Source: Rhodospirillales bacterium (GTDB lineage: Bacteria > Pseudomonadota > Alphaproteobacteria > Reyranellales > Reyranellaceae). Taken from it: a stretch of DNA of 64,000 nt. Position 1 is the stretch's first letter. Every line of letters starts with the position of its first letter. The position numbers and the translations under genes are program-made. Below, piece after piece: positions 44,628 through 53,202 of this stretch. Below the pieces are notes generated by a model, which searched no databases, had not been told where the DNA came from, and saw only the letters and a list, made by a program, of their open reading frames with translations. The DNA is taken from contig WHTW01000010.1 in NCBI GenBank assembly GCA_009377525.1, forward strand, positions 1 through 64,000, in the 5' to 3' direction.

Positions 44628-45637
44628 GGGGCCACCACGACCTTGCCGAACACCTCGCGGTCCTCGATCACACGCAGCGCCTCGCGCGCGTCCGTCAACG
44701 GGAAGACCTTGTCGATCAGCACTTTCAGCGCGCCCTCCTGGACGAGCTTCAGGAGCTGCTCGATGTCCGTGCGCATCCAGCCGTTGGAGCCCAGCACCTT
44801 CAGCTCGAACGTCCAGATGAAGCGGATGTCTTCCGTCGGTGCGTAGCCCGCGGTGGCGCCGCAGGTCAGCAGGCGGCCGCCGACCTTCAGCACCTTCAGT
44901 GATTTCACCCAGGTGTCGCCGCCGGTGTAGTTCACCACCACGTCGACGCCGCGATCCGTACCGCCGCCACGCCGCGTCGGCTTGCCGTAGAGCTCGTAGA
45001 CTTCCTTTTGGAAGTCGTGGGTGACGTAGTTGATGGTCTTGTCGGCGCCGAGCTCCATGAGCCGCTTGGCCTTGGCGTCGGTGCCGGCGCAGGCGATCAC
45101 CTCGGCGCCGGCGAGCTTGGCAAGCTGCAGGCAGCATACGCCGACGCCACCTGAGGCGCCCAGGATCAGCACCCTCTCGCCTTTCGCGACATGGCCGTTG
45201 GTCGTCATCATGCGCAGCGCCGTGCCGTAAGCGACGGGCAGCGCCGCGGCATCGGCGAAGCTGACGCCGTCGGGGATCTTGATGAGCTGGTGCTCGCGCG
45301 CCTTGCAGAGCTCGGCTAGGCCACCATGCACCGTCTCGCCCATCAGGCCGCCCTCGACGCGGTTGATGGGATCGACCAGCACGCGGTCGCCCTTCTTCCA
45401 GCCCGTGACTCCCGGGCCGACCTCGGCGATCTCGCCGGCGACGTCGAGGCCCATGATGGCCGGCATCGGCACCTTGATGCCGGGCATGCCGCGCCGCGTG
45501 AACACGTCGTGGTAGTTCAGCGACGAGGCCTTGACCGCCACGATCACGTCGCCCTCGCCGGGCGTGGGATCGGGGAAGCCGGTCTCGAAGGCGAGGCGAT
45601 CGGGCCCGCCATGCTCGCGGACGACTGCGGTTTTCAT
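44624..45637 (-). CDS. Zinc-type alcohol dehydrogenase / quinone oxidoreductase family protein
   Basis: A 337-residue medium-chain dehydrogenase/reductase. The GroES-like N-terminal domain has VKASSLNYHDVFTRRGMPG and GLDVAGEIAEVGPGV. The cofactor domain has LILGASGGVGVCCLQLAKLAG. The zinc-ligand cysteines of the catalytic site are absent, so it is more likely a quinone or enoyl reductase than a true alcohol dehydrogenase. NADPH preference is probable but not certain. GGAG lies ten bases upstream of the ATG, inside the end of the ligase gene. It overlaps the thioesterase gene. Confidence 0.87.
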   Translation of the reverse strand: MKTAVVREHGGPDRLAFETGFPDPTPGEGDVIVAVKASSLNYHDVFTRRGMPGIKVPMPAIMGLDVAGEIAEVGPGVTGWKKGDRVLVDPINRVEGGLMGETVHGGLAELCKAREHQLIKIPDGVSFADAAALPVAYGTALRMMTTNGHVAKGERVLILGASGGVGVCCLQLAKLAGAEVIACAGTDAKAKRLMELGADKTINYVTHDFQKEVYELYGKPTRRGGGTDRGVDVVVNYTGGDTWVKSLKVLKVGGRLLTCGATAGYAPTEDIRFIWTFELKVLGSNGWMRTDIEQLLKLVQEGALKVLIDKVFPLTDAREALRVIEDREVFGKVVVAP

Positions 45638-45639
45638 TT

Positions 45640-47154
45640 TTAGGATTCTCCTCCGGTTGGAATCTGCTTGGCGAGTACGCGCTTGTCGATCTTGTTGGTG
45701 CCGGCAAGCGGCATCTCGTCGATGAAGATGACCTGGCGCGGATGCTGGTAGGCCGGCGCGTTGGCGAGCGCGTAGCTCTTGACCGCCTGCTCGTCGAGAT
45801 CGGCGCCGTTGGCGCGCACGACGAAGGCGATGGGCTTGTGGCCTTTCAGCTCGTCGGGGATCGGGATGACGGCCGCCTGGTGGATGCCGGGATGACGCTC
45901 CAGCATCTTCTCGACCTCGCCGGGATAGATGTTCTCACCGCCGCACACGAACATGTCGTCGGCGCGGCCGACGAAGAAGAAGAAACCGTTGTCGTCGCGG
46001 CGGAACACGTCGCCGGTGCGGTAGTAGCCGTCCGGCGTCATCGCCTTGGCCGTGACCTCGGGCAGCTTGTGATAGTGCGTCATCAGCGCGCCGCACTTCA
46101 TCTCCAGCACACCCCCCTCGGCGTCATTCCCCTCGACCTCGCGGCCGTCACGCACCAGCCGCAGCTGCACCTCGGGATGCGGATAGCCGGTCGACAGCTC
46201 CGGCTGCGGGATGCCGTCGGGGTGTGGGCCGAACACGACGGGCCCGGCCTCGGTGGTGCCGTAGCCGTTGCTGATCGCGGCCTTGGGAAACACCGCCCGC
46301 ACCTGATCGATCAGCGACTGGGTGATGGGTGCGGAGCCCATGCGCACGGCCTCGACGGCCGAGAGGTCGTTGGCGGCCAAAAGCTCCTTCTCGCGCAGCA
46401 TCATGGCGATCATGGTCGGCACGGAAGTGAGGAACGCGACGCGATGGCGCGCGGCGGCCTCGATGTAGCCCTTGGTCGTGAACTGCGGCAGGAGCGCGAT
46501 GGTGTCGCCGTGACTGAGCGTGGTCTGGCACATGGCGAGACCGTTCATGTGATAGAGCGGCGCCGCTACCAGCGAGCGCTGGCTCTCCGGCACCGGCCGG
46601 CGCGGGCGCTGGGCGATCGCCCAAAGGTGCGAGTAGTGCGACAGCACCACGCCTTTGGGCCGGCCCGTCGAGCCCGAGGTGTAGAGGAACATCGCCGGTT
46701 CCTCGGGCTGCATTTCCAGCGGCGTGAACGGACCTTCGTCGAGCAAGGACGCAAAGTCCGAATCGAAGGAGATCTTGGGCACGTTGTCGGGCGCGAGCTT
46801 GAGCCGTGTGTCGTCGCCGATCACCAGCTTGGCGTCGCAGTCGGCCACGATGTAGGCCACGGTCTCGGCCGGCAGCTTGTAGTTCACCGGTACCGACACA
46901 AGGCCGGCCTGCATGGTGCCGAAGAAGGTGAGCAAGAACTCGGCGCGGTTGGCCGACAGGATGGCGACGCGGTCGCCACGCTTCAGCCCGCGCTTCAGGA
47001 GGCCGCGCGCGACGGCGCCGCTCAGGCGGAAGATGTCGTCATAGGTGTAGAAGCGCTCGCTGCCGTCGCCGCCGGCATCGATCAACGCTAGCGCCTCGCG
47101 CGGTACGTCGCGCGAGATCGCGTTGCCCTGGTTGTCGTGCTTGTTGCTCACCAT
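45640..47154 (-). CDS. AMP-dependent acyl-CoA ligase (class I)
   Basis: About 504 residues. ATP motif [56 protein letters not shown] and ENIYPGEVEKMLERHPG are all present. The C-terminal lysine lies in LAGTNKIDKRVL. It forms a CoA thioester of an unidentified acid. I place the start at the ATG at 47154; an ATG at 47202 would overlap the VOC gene. The N-terminal segment is short, with little before the adenylation domain. It is the first of three coupled genes with the reductase and thioesterase. Confidence 0.87.
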   Translation of the reverse strand: MVSNKHDNQGNAISRDVPREALALIDAGGDGSERFYTYDDIFRLSGAVARGLLKRGLKRGDRVAILSANRAEFLLTFFGTMQAGLVSVPVNYKLPAETVAYIVADCDAKLVIGDDTRLKLAPDNVPKISFDSDFASLLDEGPFTPLEMQPEEPAMFLYTSGSTGRPKGVVLSHYSHLWAIAQRPRRPVPESQRSLVAAPLYHMNGLAMCQTTLSHGDTIALLPQFTTKGYIEAAARHRVAFLTSVPTMIAMMLREKELLAANDLSAVEAVRMGSAPITQSLIDQVRAVFPKAAISNGYGTTEAGPVVFGPHPDGIPQPELSTGYPHPEVQLRLVRDGREVEGNDAEGGVLEMKCGALMTHYHKLPEVTAKAMTPDGYYRTGDVFRRDDNGFFFFVGRADDMFVCGGENIYPGEVEKMLERHPGIHQAAVIPIPDELKGHKPIAFVVRANGADLDEQAVKSYALANAPAYQHPRQVIFIDEMPLAGTNKIDKRVLAKQIPTGGES

Positions 47155-47191
47155 GCGATTCCCCACCATCGCCCCCGACGAGGGCTGATGG

Positions 47192-48034
47192 CTATTCGAC
47201 AAACTCCAACACGGCGTTCACCGCCTGCTGGGCCGGCACGACCAGCCGGCCGGATGTCTGGACCACGCCCGCGATCTTGCCCTCCTGCAACGCGCGGGCC
47301 GCCTTCTGGACCGAGACCGTGCGGAACGTAAGGCCGGCCATGTAGGCCTTGCGCCCTTCGGGGTCGGGCACGGCGTCGCCGAACTGCGCCTTGAGCTCGG
47401 CCTCGGTGACGATGTCGAAGCGCGAATTGCCTATGGCCACGCTCTTGCCGCCCTTGATGTCGCGCACTGCTTCCACGCCGAACATGTCGGCATAGAGCTT
47501 GGCGCCGGCCGCCGGATCGGGCTCGACGATCAGGGCGCGCACGACGGCCACGGTGCCGTTGGCGTGATGACGCCACTCGTCGCGCCACACCAGGTCGCGC
47601 GTGAAGTGATGACAATAGTAGACGCGGCCGTAGGGTACGACGCCCGCCTTCATGCGCACCGTGCGGAAGCGCGCATCGTGCTCCTTGCCGGCGATCTTCA
47701 CGGGCCGGGTGAACTCGACCGGCGGATCGACCGGCACGCCGACCTTGGCGAGCGATTCGTAGGTGACGGTGGAGTCCTCCGAACCGAACACTAGGCCGTT
47801 CAGACCGAATGGGAAGGTCAGCAGGTCCATGCGGCCGGTCGTGGCGCCCTTCGGCACGGCTATGAGTTCGAGATAGTCGGTGCCGAACATGGCGAGGTGG
47901 TTGATCGAGCCCAGCGAATGATAGCCGCGCTCGGTGAGCGTGAAACCCAGCCGCCGATAGATGTCCGCCGCGCGATCCATGTCGTCGCGCGTGTTGATGA
48001 CCACGTGGTCGAGCGTTGCCGCCGGCAGTGTCAT
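47192..48034 (-). CDS. VOC-family protein (glyoxalase-like, two modules)
   Basis: A 280-residue protein with an N-terminal VOC module (LDHVVINTRDDMDRAADIYRR, FGTDYLELIAVP) and a second module after residue 145 with RALIVEPDPAAGAKLYADMF. The pattern is that of the Glyoxalase_3-type family, in which a metal is bound between modules. Reactions range from isomerisation to ring-opening dioxygenation. GAGGGGG six bases before the ATG at 48034 supports that start. It lies 37 bp ahead of the acyl-CoA ligase gene on the same strand and probably belongs to the same pathway. Confidence 0.82.
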   Translation of the reverse strand: MTLPAATLDHVVINTRDDMDRAADIYRRLGFTLTERGYHSLGSINHLAMFGTDYLELIAVPKGATTGRMDLLTFPFGLNGLVFGSEDSTVTYESLAKVGVPVDPPVEFTRPVKIAGKEHDARFRTVRMKAGVVPYGRVYYCHHFTRDLVWRDEWRHHANGTVAVVRALIVEPDPAAGAKLYADMFGVEAVRDIKGGKSVAIGNSRFDIVTEAELKAQFGDAVPDPEGRKAYMAGLTFRTVSVQKAARALQEGKIAGVVQTSGRLVVPAQQAVNAVLEFVE

Positions 48035-48203
48035 GCTGAACCCCCTCTCGCTATCCAAACGTGGCGCATCTTGGCACGCCGGGCACGTCAGTATTTTTTA
48101 TTCCGTCGCGATCGTGTCGTACGCGGAAATGATTTCCAAGACCCGACCTGCGGAAGGAACGAAATCCCATCGCTTACCCGGGCCTAATGCGGCGCGGGGA
48201 CGC

Positions 48204-48686
48204 CTACTTGTCGTCATTGAGCTCGGCAACGCGCGCCAGCATGAATTCACCGGCACGTTCCGCAAAATCGAGCAGCGTCTTCAGCTCGTCGCGGCTGTAG
48301 CCGGCGAGCAGTCCCTGCATGGACTTCTCCATCGGTGCAAACAGCGCGCCGATGGGGGCGATCTTGTCCTCGCGCACTCGCACCAGCACCTTGCGCCGGT
48401 CCTGGGCGTCGGCCATGCGCTCGACCAGGCCCAGCCGCTCCAGCCGGTCGATCAGGCCGGTGACGGCGCCGCTGGTGAGGCCGGTGCGGCGTGCGATGTC
48501 GCCCGCCGTCGACGGTCCATTCAACAGGATGAGATCGAGGCATTCGAGGTCGCTCGAATTGACGCCGACCCGGCGGGCGATCGCCTGGCCATGCAGGACA
48601 CCCGCCGCCGACGAGCGGCGCATCGCCAGCATGAGGCGACCGATCAGCGCCTCCTTGTTGTCCTGGTTGGGGTTGCGGTTGGCCAT
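48204..48686 (-). CDS. MarR-family transcriptional regulator
   Basis: A 160-residue winged-helix regulator. The recognition part is GPSTAGDIARRTGLTSGAVT followed by GLIDRLERLGLVER, and the wing reads DAQDRRKVLVRV. MarR proteins are dimers that release DNA on binding aromatic or phenolic ligands. Start at 48686 (MANRNPNQ) is chosen since homology begins there and the longer reading has no support. Placed between an orphan binding protein and the VOC-ligase set on the same strand, it is a good candidate regulator of that set. An operator was not identified. Confidence 0.88.
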   Translation of the reverse strand: MANRNPNQDNKEALIGRLMLAMRRSSAAGVLHGQAIARRVGVNSSDLECLDLILLNGPSTAGDIARRTGLTSGAVTGLIDRLERLGLVERMADAQDRRKVLVRVREDKIAPIGALFAPMEKSMQGLLAGYSRDELKTLLDFAERAGEFMLARVAELNDDK

Positions 48687-48741
48687 GTCTCTTTGCCGCC
48701 AAGATAATGGTCCTGGCGGCAAAGGGAAGCGCCAGGCGCCG

Positions 48742-49965
48742 TCAGGTGCTCTCGTTCGCCAGCACGTCGCCGAACAGGCGCCAGGTCTCGCCGTCGAAGC
48801 GGGCGAGCCGGACCGCCTGGATGGGATAGAAGTCCGTCGGGCTGGTATTGATCTTGATGCCGGGCAGCAGCAGCGGCACCATAAGGTTCTTCATGCTGGC
48901 GGCCTGCTTCATCAGGTTCTCGCGGGTGAGCAAGTCGCCGCACTGCGTCAGCACATGGCGCATCGTGGCCGACACGGCATAGGCATAGACGTAGCTCGCG
49001 TCGGACAGGTTGGCGCCCGGCATGTACTTGCCCATCCACGCCTTCCATTCGATGAAGTCGGGTGCGGATTCCCATTGCGGGTCGGTCGGGTCCTTGAGGT
49101 ATGCCGCCGTGATGATGTCCTTGCTGTTCTCGAGCCCCGCGGGCTTCAAGGTCGAGGCCACCGAGGCCGAGACGTTGGCGAGGTAGTGCCTGGGTTTCCA
49201 GCCAAGGTCGGCCACCTTGCGGATCGCCTGGGCCGCAGCCTTGGGGGCCGCGTCGTTGAAGAAGACGTCGGCGCCGGAATCCTTCAGTTGAATGACCTGG
49301 CTGTCGACCGTGGGATCGGTGACCTCGTAGCTCGCCGTCTTGATCAGGAACTTGTCCTTGTCCTTGCCGAAGCCGGCCTGGAAGCCGTGCAGGTAGTCTT
49401 TGCCGGAATCGTCGTTCTGGTAGAGCATGGCCACCTTGGCATTGGGATGGTTGGCCATGATGTGCTTGGCGTAGATCGCCGCCTCGGTGGCGTAGTCGGG
49501 CTGCCAGCCCATGGTCCAGGGAAATTCCTTGGGCATGCCCCATTTCGACGCTCCGGTGGCGACGAAGAGCTGCGGCACCTTCTTCTGGTTCAGGTACTTC
49601 TGCACCACCGTGTTGGTCGGCGTGCCGAGCAGCTGGTAGATCGCGAAGACTTGGTCATCCTCGACGAGCTTGCGCACCATCTCGACGGTCTTCGGCGGCT
49701 GGAAGCCGTCGTCGTAGGTGATGAAGTTGATCTTGCGGCCGTTCACGCCACCCTGGTCGTTGACCATGTTCCAGTAGGCGGTGATGCCCTTGCCGATCAC
49801 GCCATAGGCCGAGAGCGGTCCGGAGTAGGGGTTGGTGTGGCCGAGCTTGATCTCCTTGTCGCTGACGCCCGGGTCGTACTTCTTCTGCGCCCGCACGATG
49901 GTTGGCGTCGCGAGAGCGAACGCCACCCCGGACGCGACAAGCGTCCGACGATTGATCCTCGTCAT
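48742..49965 (-). CDS. LIV-type ABC substrate-binding protein, orphan
   Basis: A 407-residue periplasmic binding protein with leader NRRTLVASGVAFALATPTIVRA. It belongs to the type I family with KLGHTNPYSGPLSAYGVIGKG near residues 41-60, FITYDDGFQPPKTVEMVRKL, and YQNDDSGKDYLHGFQAGFGK. GAGGAGGAAACAC precedes the ATG. No permease or ATPase lies beside it; it may feed the transporter at 20750-26489 or another one elsewhere. Members of this branch bind aromatic or branched acids, consistent with the MarR-ligase cluster downstream. Confidence 0.88.
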   Translation of the reverse strand: MTRINRRTLVASGVAFALATPTIVRAQKKYDPGVSDKEIKLGHTNPYSGPLSAYGVIGKGITAYWNMVNDQGGVNGRKINFITYDDGFQPPKTVEMVRKLVEDDQVFAIYQLLGTPTNTVVQKYLNQKKVPQLFVATGASKWGMPKEFPWTMGWQPDYATEAAIYAKHIMANHPNAKVAMLYQNDDSGKDYLHGFQAGFGKDKDKFLIKTASYEVTDPTVDSQVIQLKDSGADVFFNDAAPKAAAQAIRKVADLGWKPRHYLANVSASVASTLKPAGLENSKDIITAAYLKDPTDPQWESAPDFIEWKAWMGKYMPGANLSDASYVYAYAVSATMRHVLTQCGDLLTRENLMKQAASMKNLMVPLLLPGIKINTSPTDFYPIQAVRLARFDGETWRLFGDVLANEST

Positions 49966-50020
49966 GTGTTTCCTCCTCGACCGCCCCGTTCCTCGGAGTC
50001 GCAGCCGGGAGTGTAGCGGC

Positions 50021-51127
50021 TTAGAGCGCCTCGGGCGACGTGTAGGGCAGGGCCAGCGCCTCGGAGACCGGCCGGCAGGTCACCTTGCCCTCATGCACGT
50101 TCAGCCCGTTGCGCAGGTGCGGATCCTCGGCGATCGCCTTGCGCCAGCCCTTGTCCGCCAGAGCCAGCGCGAAGGGCAGAGTGGCGTTGTTCAACGCGAA
50201 TGTAGAAGTGCGCGCCGCCGCGCCCGGCATGTTGGTGACGCAGTAGTGGATCACGCCTTCCTCGACATAGGTCGGATGCGAATGCGAGGTGGGCTTGGAT
50301 GTCTCCACGCAGCCGCCCTGGTCGATGGCGATGTCGACGATGACGCTGTTGGGTTTCATCGACGCCACCATCTCGCGCGCGACCAGTTTTGGCGCGGCAG
50401 CCCCTGGTACAAGCACCGCGCCGACTAAAAGGTCGGCACGGCGCAGGATGGTGCCGAGCGCATCGCGGGTGGAGAAGATGGTGCGCAGGCCGGGGAACTG
50501 TGCCGCCAGCCGGCGCAGCACATCGGCTGATCGATCGACCACAAAGACGGTGGCGCCCATGCCGAGCGCGATGGTGGCGGCATGCGTGCCCGACACGCCG
50601 CCGCCCAGCACCACGACCTCGGCTGGCGGCACGCCCGGTACGCCGCCTAAAAGCACGCCACGGCCGCCGGCGGTGCGCTCGAGATAGTGGGCGCCGACCT
50701 GCGGTGCGAGCCGTCCGGCGATCTCCGACATCGGCGTGAGAAGAGGCAGGGTGCCGGTGGGCGAAGTGACGGTCTCGTAGGCGATTGCCGTGACACCGCT
50801 CTTCAGCAGGTCCTCGGTCTGGGCGCGATCGGGCGCGAGATGCAGATAGGTGAACAGCACCTGGCCGCGGCGCAGCCGCTTGCGTTCGGCCGCCAGCGGC
50901 TCCTTCACCTTCACGATCATCTCGCTCTGGGCAAAGACATCCTCGGCGCTGTCGACGATGCGCGCGCCGGCGGCGACGTATTGCTCGTCGCCCAACCCTG
51001 CACCCAGCCCGGCGCCGCGCTCGACCAAGACCTCGTGGCCGTGGTGTACCAGCTCGGCGACCGACGAGGGCACAAGCCCGACGCGGTCTTCGTGATCCTT
51101 GATTTCCTTGGGAACGCCGACGCGCAT
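50021..51127 (-). CDS. ald: Alanine dehydrogenase
   Basis: About 368 residues. It shows MRVGVPKEIKDHEDRVGL at the start, substrate residues in EMIVKVKEP and LFTYLHLAPD, and the NAD motif VVVLGGGVSGTHAATIALGMG near 170-190, then the VDIAIDQGGCVET and VTNMPGAAARTST blocks. It interconverts alanine and pyruvate with NAD and ammonia. I chose the ATG at 51127; a GTG at 51136 directly abuts the ribA stop. Cotranscription with GTP cyclohydrolase II is likely from spacing but not from known pathway logic. Confidence 0.93.
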   Translation of the reverse strand: MRVGVPKEIKDHEDRVGLVPSSVAELVHHGHEVLVERGAGLGAGLGDEQYVAAGARIVDSAEDVFAQSEMIVKVKEPLAAERKRLRRGQVLFTYLHLAPDRAQTEDLLKSGVTAIAYETVTSPTGTLPLLTPMSEIAGRLAPQVGAHYLERTAGGRGVLLGGVPGVPPAEVVVLGGGVSGTHAATIALGMGATVFVVDRSADVLRRLAAQFPGLRTIFSTRDALGTILRRADLLVGAVLVPGAAAPKLVAREMVASMKPNSVIVDIAIDQGGCVETSKPTSHSHPTYVEEGVIHYCVTNMPGAAARTSTFALNNATLPFALALADKGWRKAIAEDPHLRNGLNVHEGKVTCRPVSEALALPYTSPEAL

Positions 51128-51136
51128 TCTTTGCAC

Positions 51137-52300
51137 TCAGAGCATATGGCCCGCACGCTCGGCCTTGGTGCGCAGGTAGTTTTCGTTGTGCCCGTTGGCC
51201 GGGAAGGAGTGGGCCACTCGCTCGGCCACCTCGATGCCATAGCGCTCGAGCTGGCTGATCTTCTGCGGATTGTTGGTCATCAGGCGCACGCGCTTGATGC
51301 CCATGCGCGACAGCATGGTCGCGGCCGGCGCGTAGATGCGCTCGTCGGCGTCGAAACCCAGCTGCTCGTTGGCGTCGATCGTGTCGAAGCCGTCGTCCTG
51401 CAGTTCATAGGCGCGCAGCTTGTTCACCAGGCCGATGCCGCGGCCTTCCTGTGCAAGATAGAGCAGCACGCCCGAGCCCCGCTTGGCGATCTCGGCGATG
51501 GCGCCGCGCAACTGCACGCCACAGTCGCAGCGCAGCGAGCCCAGAAGGTCGCCGGTGAAGCATTCGGAGTGGAGTCGGATCAGCACCGGCTCGGTGGGAT
51601 CGATCTCGCCGACGACGATGGCGAGATGCTCCTTGCCGCCGTCGCTCGGACGCCAGGCGAGGATGCGGGCGTTCTCCGCGCCCTCGAGCGGCACGTGCGC
51701 CTGGGCCACCTGCTGGAGGTTGCGCGCCGAGATCTCCTCGTAGGCCAGCACGTCGGCGGCATCGACGTAGACCAGGTCCTGGTCGCGCGCCCAGTCGCGG
51801 CGCTTGTTCTTGGCATCACGCGTCAGCGGTCCCAGCACGACGGCGGGCAACAGCCGGGCGAGCTTGGCGAGCTCGATCGCGGTCGCGGCGATCACCGGCG
51901 CGTGGCTGGCGACCGGCCGCGAGAGGTAGCGAAGGGCGGCATGGCGGCCGGCCTCCTCGGTCTCGTGCGGCTGCAGGATGACGTCGGCCGGCACGCCCTC
52001 GGGGAGGTCGAGCGTGATCGGCTTGTTGGTCTCGCCCATGCCGCCCGCGATATGCGGCGGGATCTCCATGCCGATCGCCTCGGCCCGGCGGCGCGTCGTG
52101 ACCAGCACGGGCGCCTGCTGGGCCAGGCCCTGCAGGCGCTGCAGGGCGCGCGGGCCGCAGGCTTCGGCCGCGATCACCAGCCCGCCGGCGCCGTCATCGT
52201 CGCGCAACACCACGATGCCGCCGCGGCGCAGCTCCGCCAGGGCGCGTTCGACGGCGGCCAAGGCCGTGGCAGTACGGGAATGAACCTGGCCCGGAATCAT
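51137..52300 (-). CDS. ribA: GTP cyclohydrolase II with degenerate N-terminal RibB-like domain
   Basis: The 387-residue protein ends in a normal GTP cyclohydrolase II domain, with zinc cysteines in HSECFTGDLLGSLRCDCG, the catalytic region LAQEGRGIGLVNKLRAY and the LMTNNPQKISQLERYGI block. It opens the GTP ring in riboflavin synthesis. The first 170 or so residues resemble DHBP synthase, but the metal and catalytic acidic motif is altered to RDDDGAGGLVIAAE, so that activity is probably lost. Such partner domains are seen in several alphaproteobacteria. It heads the pair with alanine dehydrogenase. Confidence 0.88.
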   Translation of the reverse strand: MIPGQVHSRTATALAAVERALAELRRGGIVVLRDDDGAGGLVIAAEACGPRALQRLQGLAQQAPVLVTTRRRAEAIGMEIPPHIAGGMGETNKPITLDLPEGVPADVILQPHETEEAGRHAALRYLSRPVASHAPVIAATAIELAKLARLLPAVVLGPLTRDAKNKRRDWARDQDLVYVDAADVLAYEEISARNLQQVAQAHVPLEGAENARILAWRPSDGGKEHLAIVVGEIDPTEPVLIRLHSECFTGDLLGSLRCDCGVQLRGAIAEIAKRGSGVLLYLAQEGRGIGLVNKLRAYELQDDGFDTIDANEQLGFDADERIYAPAATMLSRMGIKRVRLMTNNPQKISQLERYGIEVAERVAHSFPANGHNENYLRTKAERAGHML

Positions 52301-52416
52301 GCTTTACCTGGGGACATCCTTAGCACGGCGCGGGGCCTTTTTGCCGGAGTGAACCGCTTTTGCCATCTTTTCGTACCAGTTAGTGTATTTAGGGTGCGCC
52401 AGCAGGTAGCAACAGC

Positions 52417-53115
52417 ATGTCTGTAAACAATCGCGGCAAGAAAATTCTGCTGGTCGACGACGACCATGGCTTGCGCACCGTGCTCGCCGAGCAGCTCGAC
52501 CTCTACGATGGCTTCACTACCATCCAAGTCGGCACTGCGGCGGAGGGCATGGAGAAGGCGAAGCTCGCTCATTATGACGCCATCCTGCTCGATATCGGGC
52601 TGCCCGACATGGATGGCCGCGAGCTCTGCAAGTTGATGCGTCGCCAGGGCGTGCGTGCGCCGGTGATCATGCTGACGGCGGCCGATTCCGATGCCGACAC
52701 CATCCTGGGCCTGGAATCGGGCGCCAACGACTACGTCACCAAGCCCTTCCGCATCAACGTCCTGCTCGCCCGGCTTCGCGCCCATCTGCGCCAGCACGAG
52801 CGCAGCGAGGACGCGGTGATGACCATCGGCCCTTACGAATTCCATCCCGCCGCCAAGATGCTGATGGAGAAGGCGGGCAAGAAGAAGATCCGCCTGACCG
52901 ACAAGGAAGCCTCGATCCTGAAATACCTGTTCCGCGCCGGCGACCGGCCGGTGGCGCGCGATGTCCTGCTGAACGAGGTGTGGGGCTACAACGCCGGCGT
53001 CACCACCCACACGCTGGAGACCCACATCTACCGCCTGCGCCAGAAAATCGAGCGCGATCCGGCCAGCGCCGCCATCCTGCTCACCGACCGCGGCGGCTAT
53101 CGCCTGCAGCCTTAG
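52417..53115 (+). CDS. OmpR-type response regulator, CenR-like
   Basis: The 232-residue regulator has a receiver with Asp59 (ILLDIGLPDMDG) and Lys109 (YVTKPFRINV), and a winged helix ending LETHIYRLRQKIE and DRGGYRLQP. The GKKKIRLTDKEASILKYLFRA and LLNEVWGYNAGVTTHTLETH segments recall CenR, an essential cell-envelope regulator of alphaproteobacteria; I propose that relationship from memory of the family only. No histidine kinase gene lies next to it, as in CenR loci. It is divergent from ribA, and the first di-iron gene follows downstream. Confidence 0.85.
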   Translation: MSVNNRGKKILLVDDDHGLRTVLAEQLDLYDGFTTIQVGTAAEGMEKAKLAHYDAILLDIGLPDMDGRELCKLMRRQGVRAPVIMLTAADSDADTILGLESGANDYVTKPFRINVLLARLRAHLRQHERSEDAVMTIGPYEFHPAAKMLMEKAGKKKIRLTDKEASILKYLFRAGDRPVARDVLLNEVWGYNAGVTTHTLETHIYRLRQKIERDPASAAILLTDRGGYRLQP

Positions 53116-53144
53116 TTTCGGCGGGTGGTCGACTTGCCAAAAGG

Positions 53145-53163
53145 TGACCAAAGCGTCATCTTT
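53145..53163 (+). promoter_or_regulatory. Putative operator upstream of first di-iron gene
   Basis: The stretch TGACCAAAGCGTCATCTTT contains an inverted pair TGAC and GTCA spaced by six bases. A closely related stretch (TGAACGGAGCGTCATATTT) lies at 56073-56091, upstream of the paralogous gene. It ends 39 bp before the start codon here. Conservation between the two leaders, while the neighbouring bases differ, suggests one regulator for both genes. Confidence 0.5.
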
Positions 53164-53202
53164 TGATCAGCCTGAGAAAGCTATCACCCGGGAGGGCCCC
53201 TC

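Noticed and set aside
52360-52389. Promoter-like TTGCCA and TGTATT upstream of the CenR-like regulator
   Set aside because: The -10 match is poor and the spacing of 18 bp is not ideal. Too weak to list beside the 34372 promoter.
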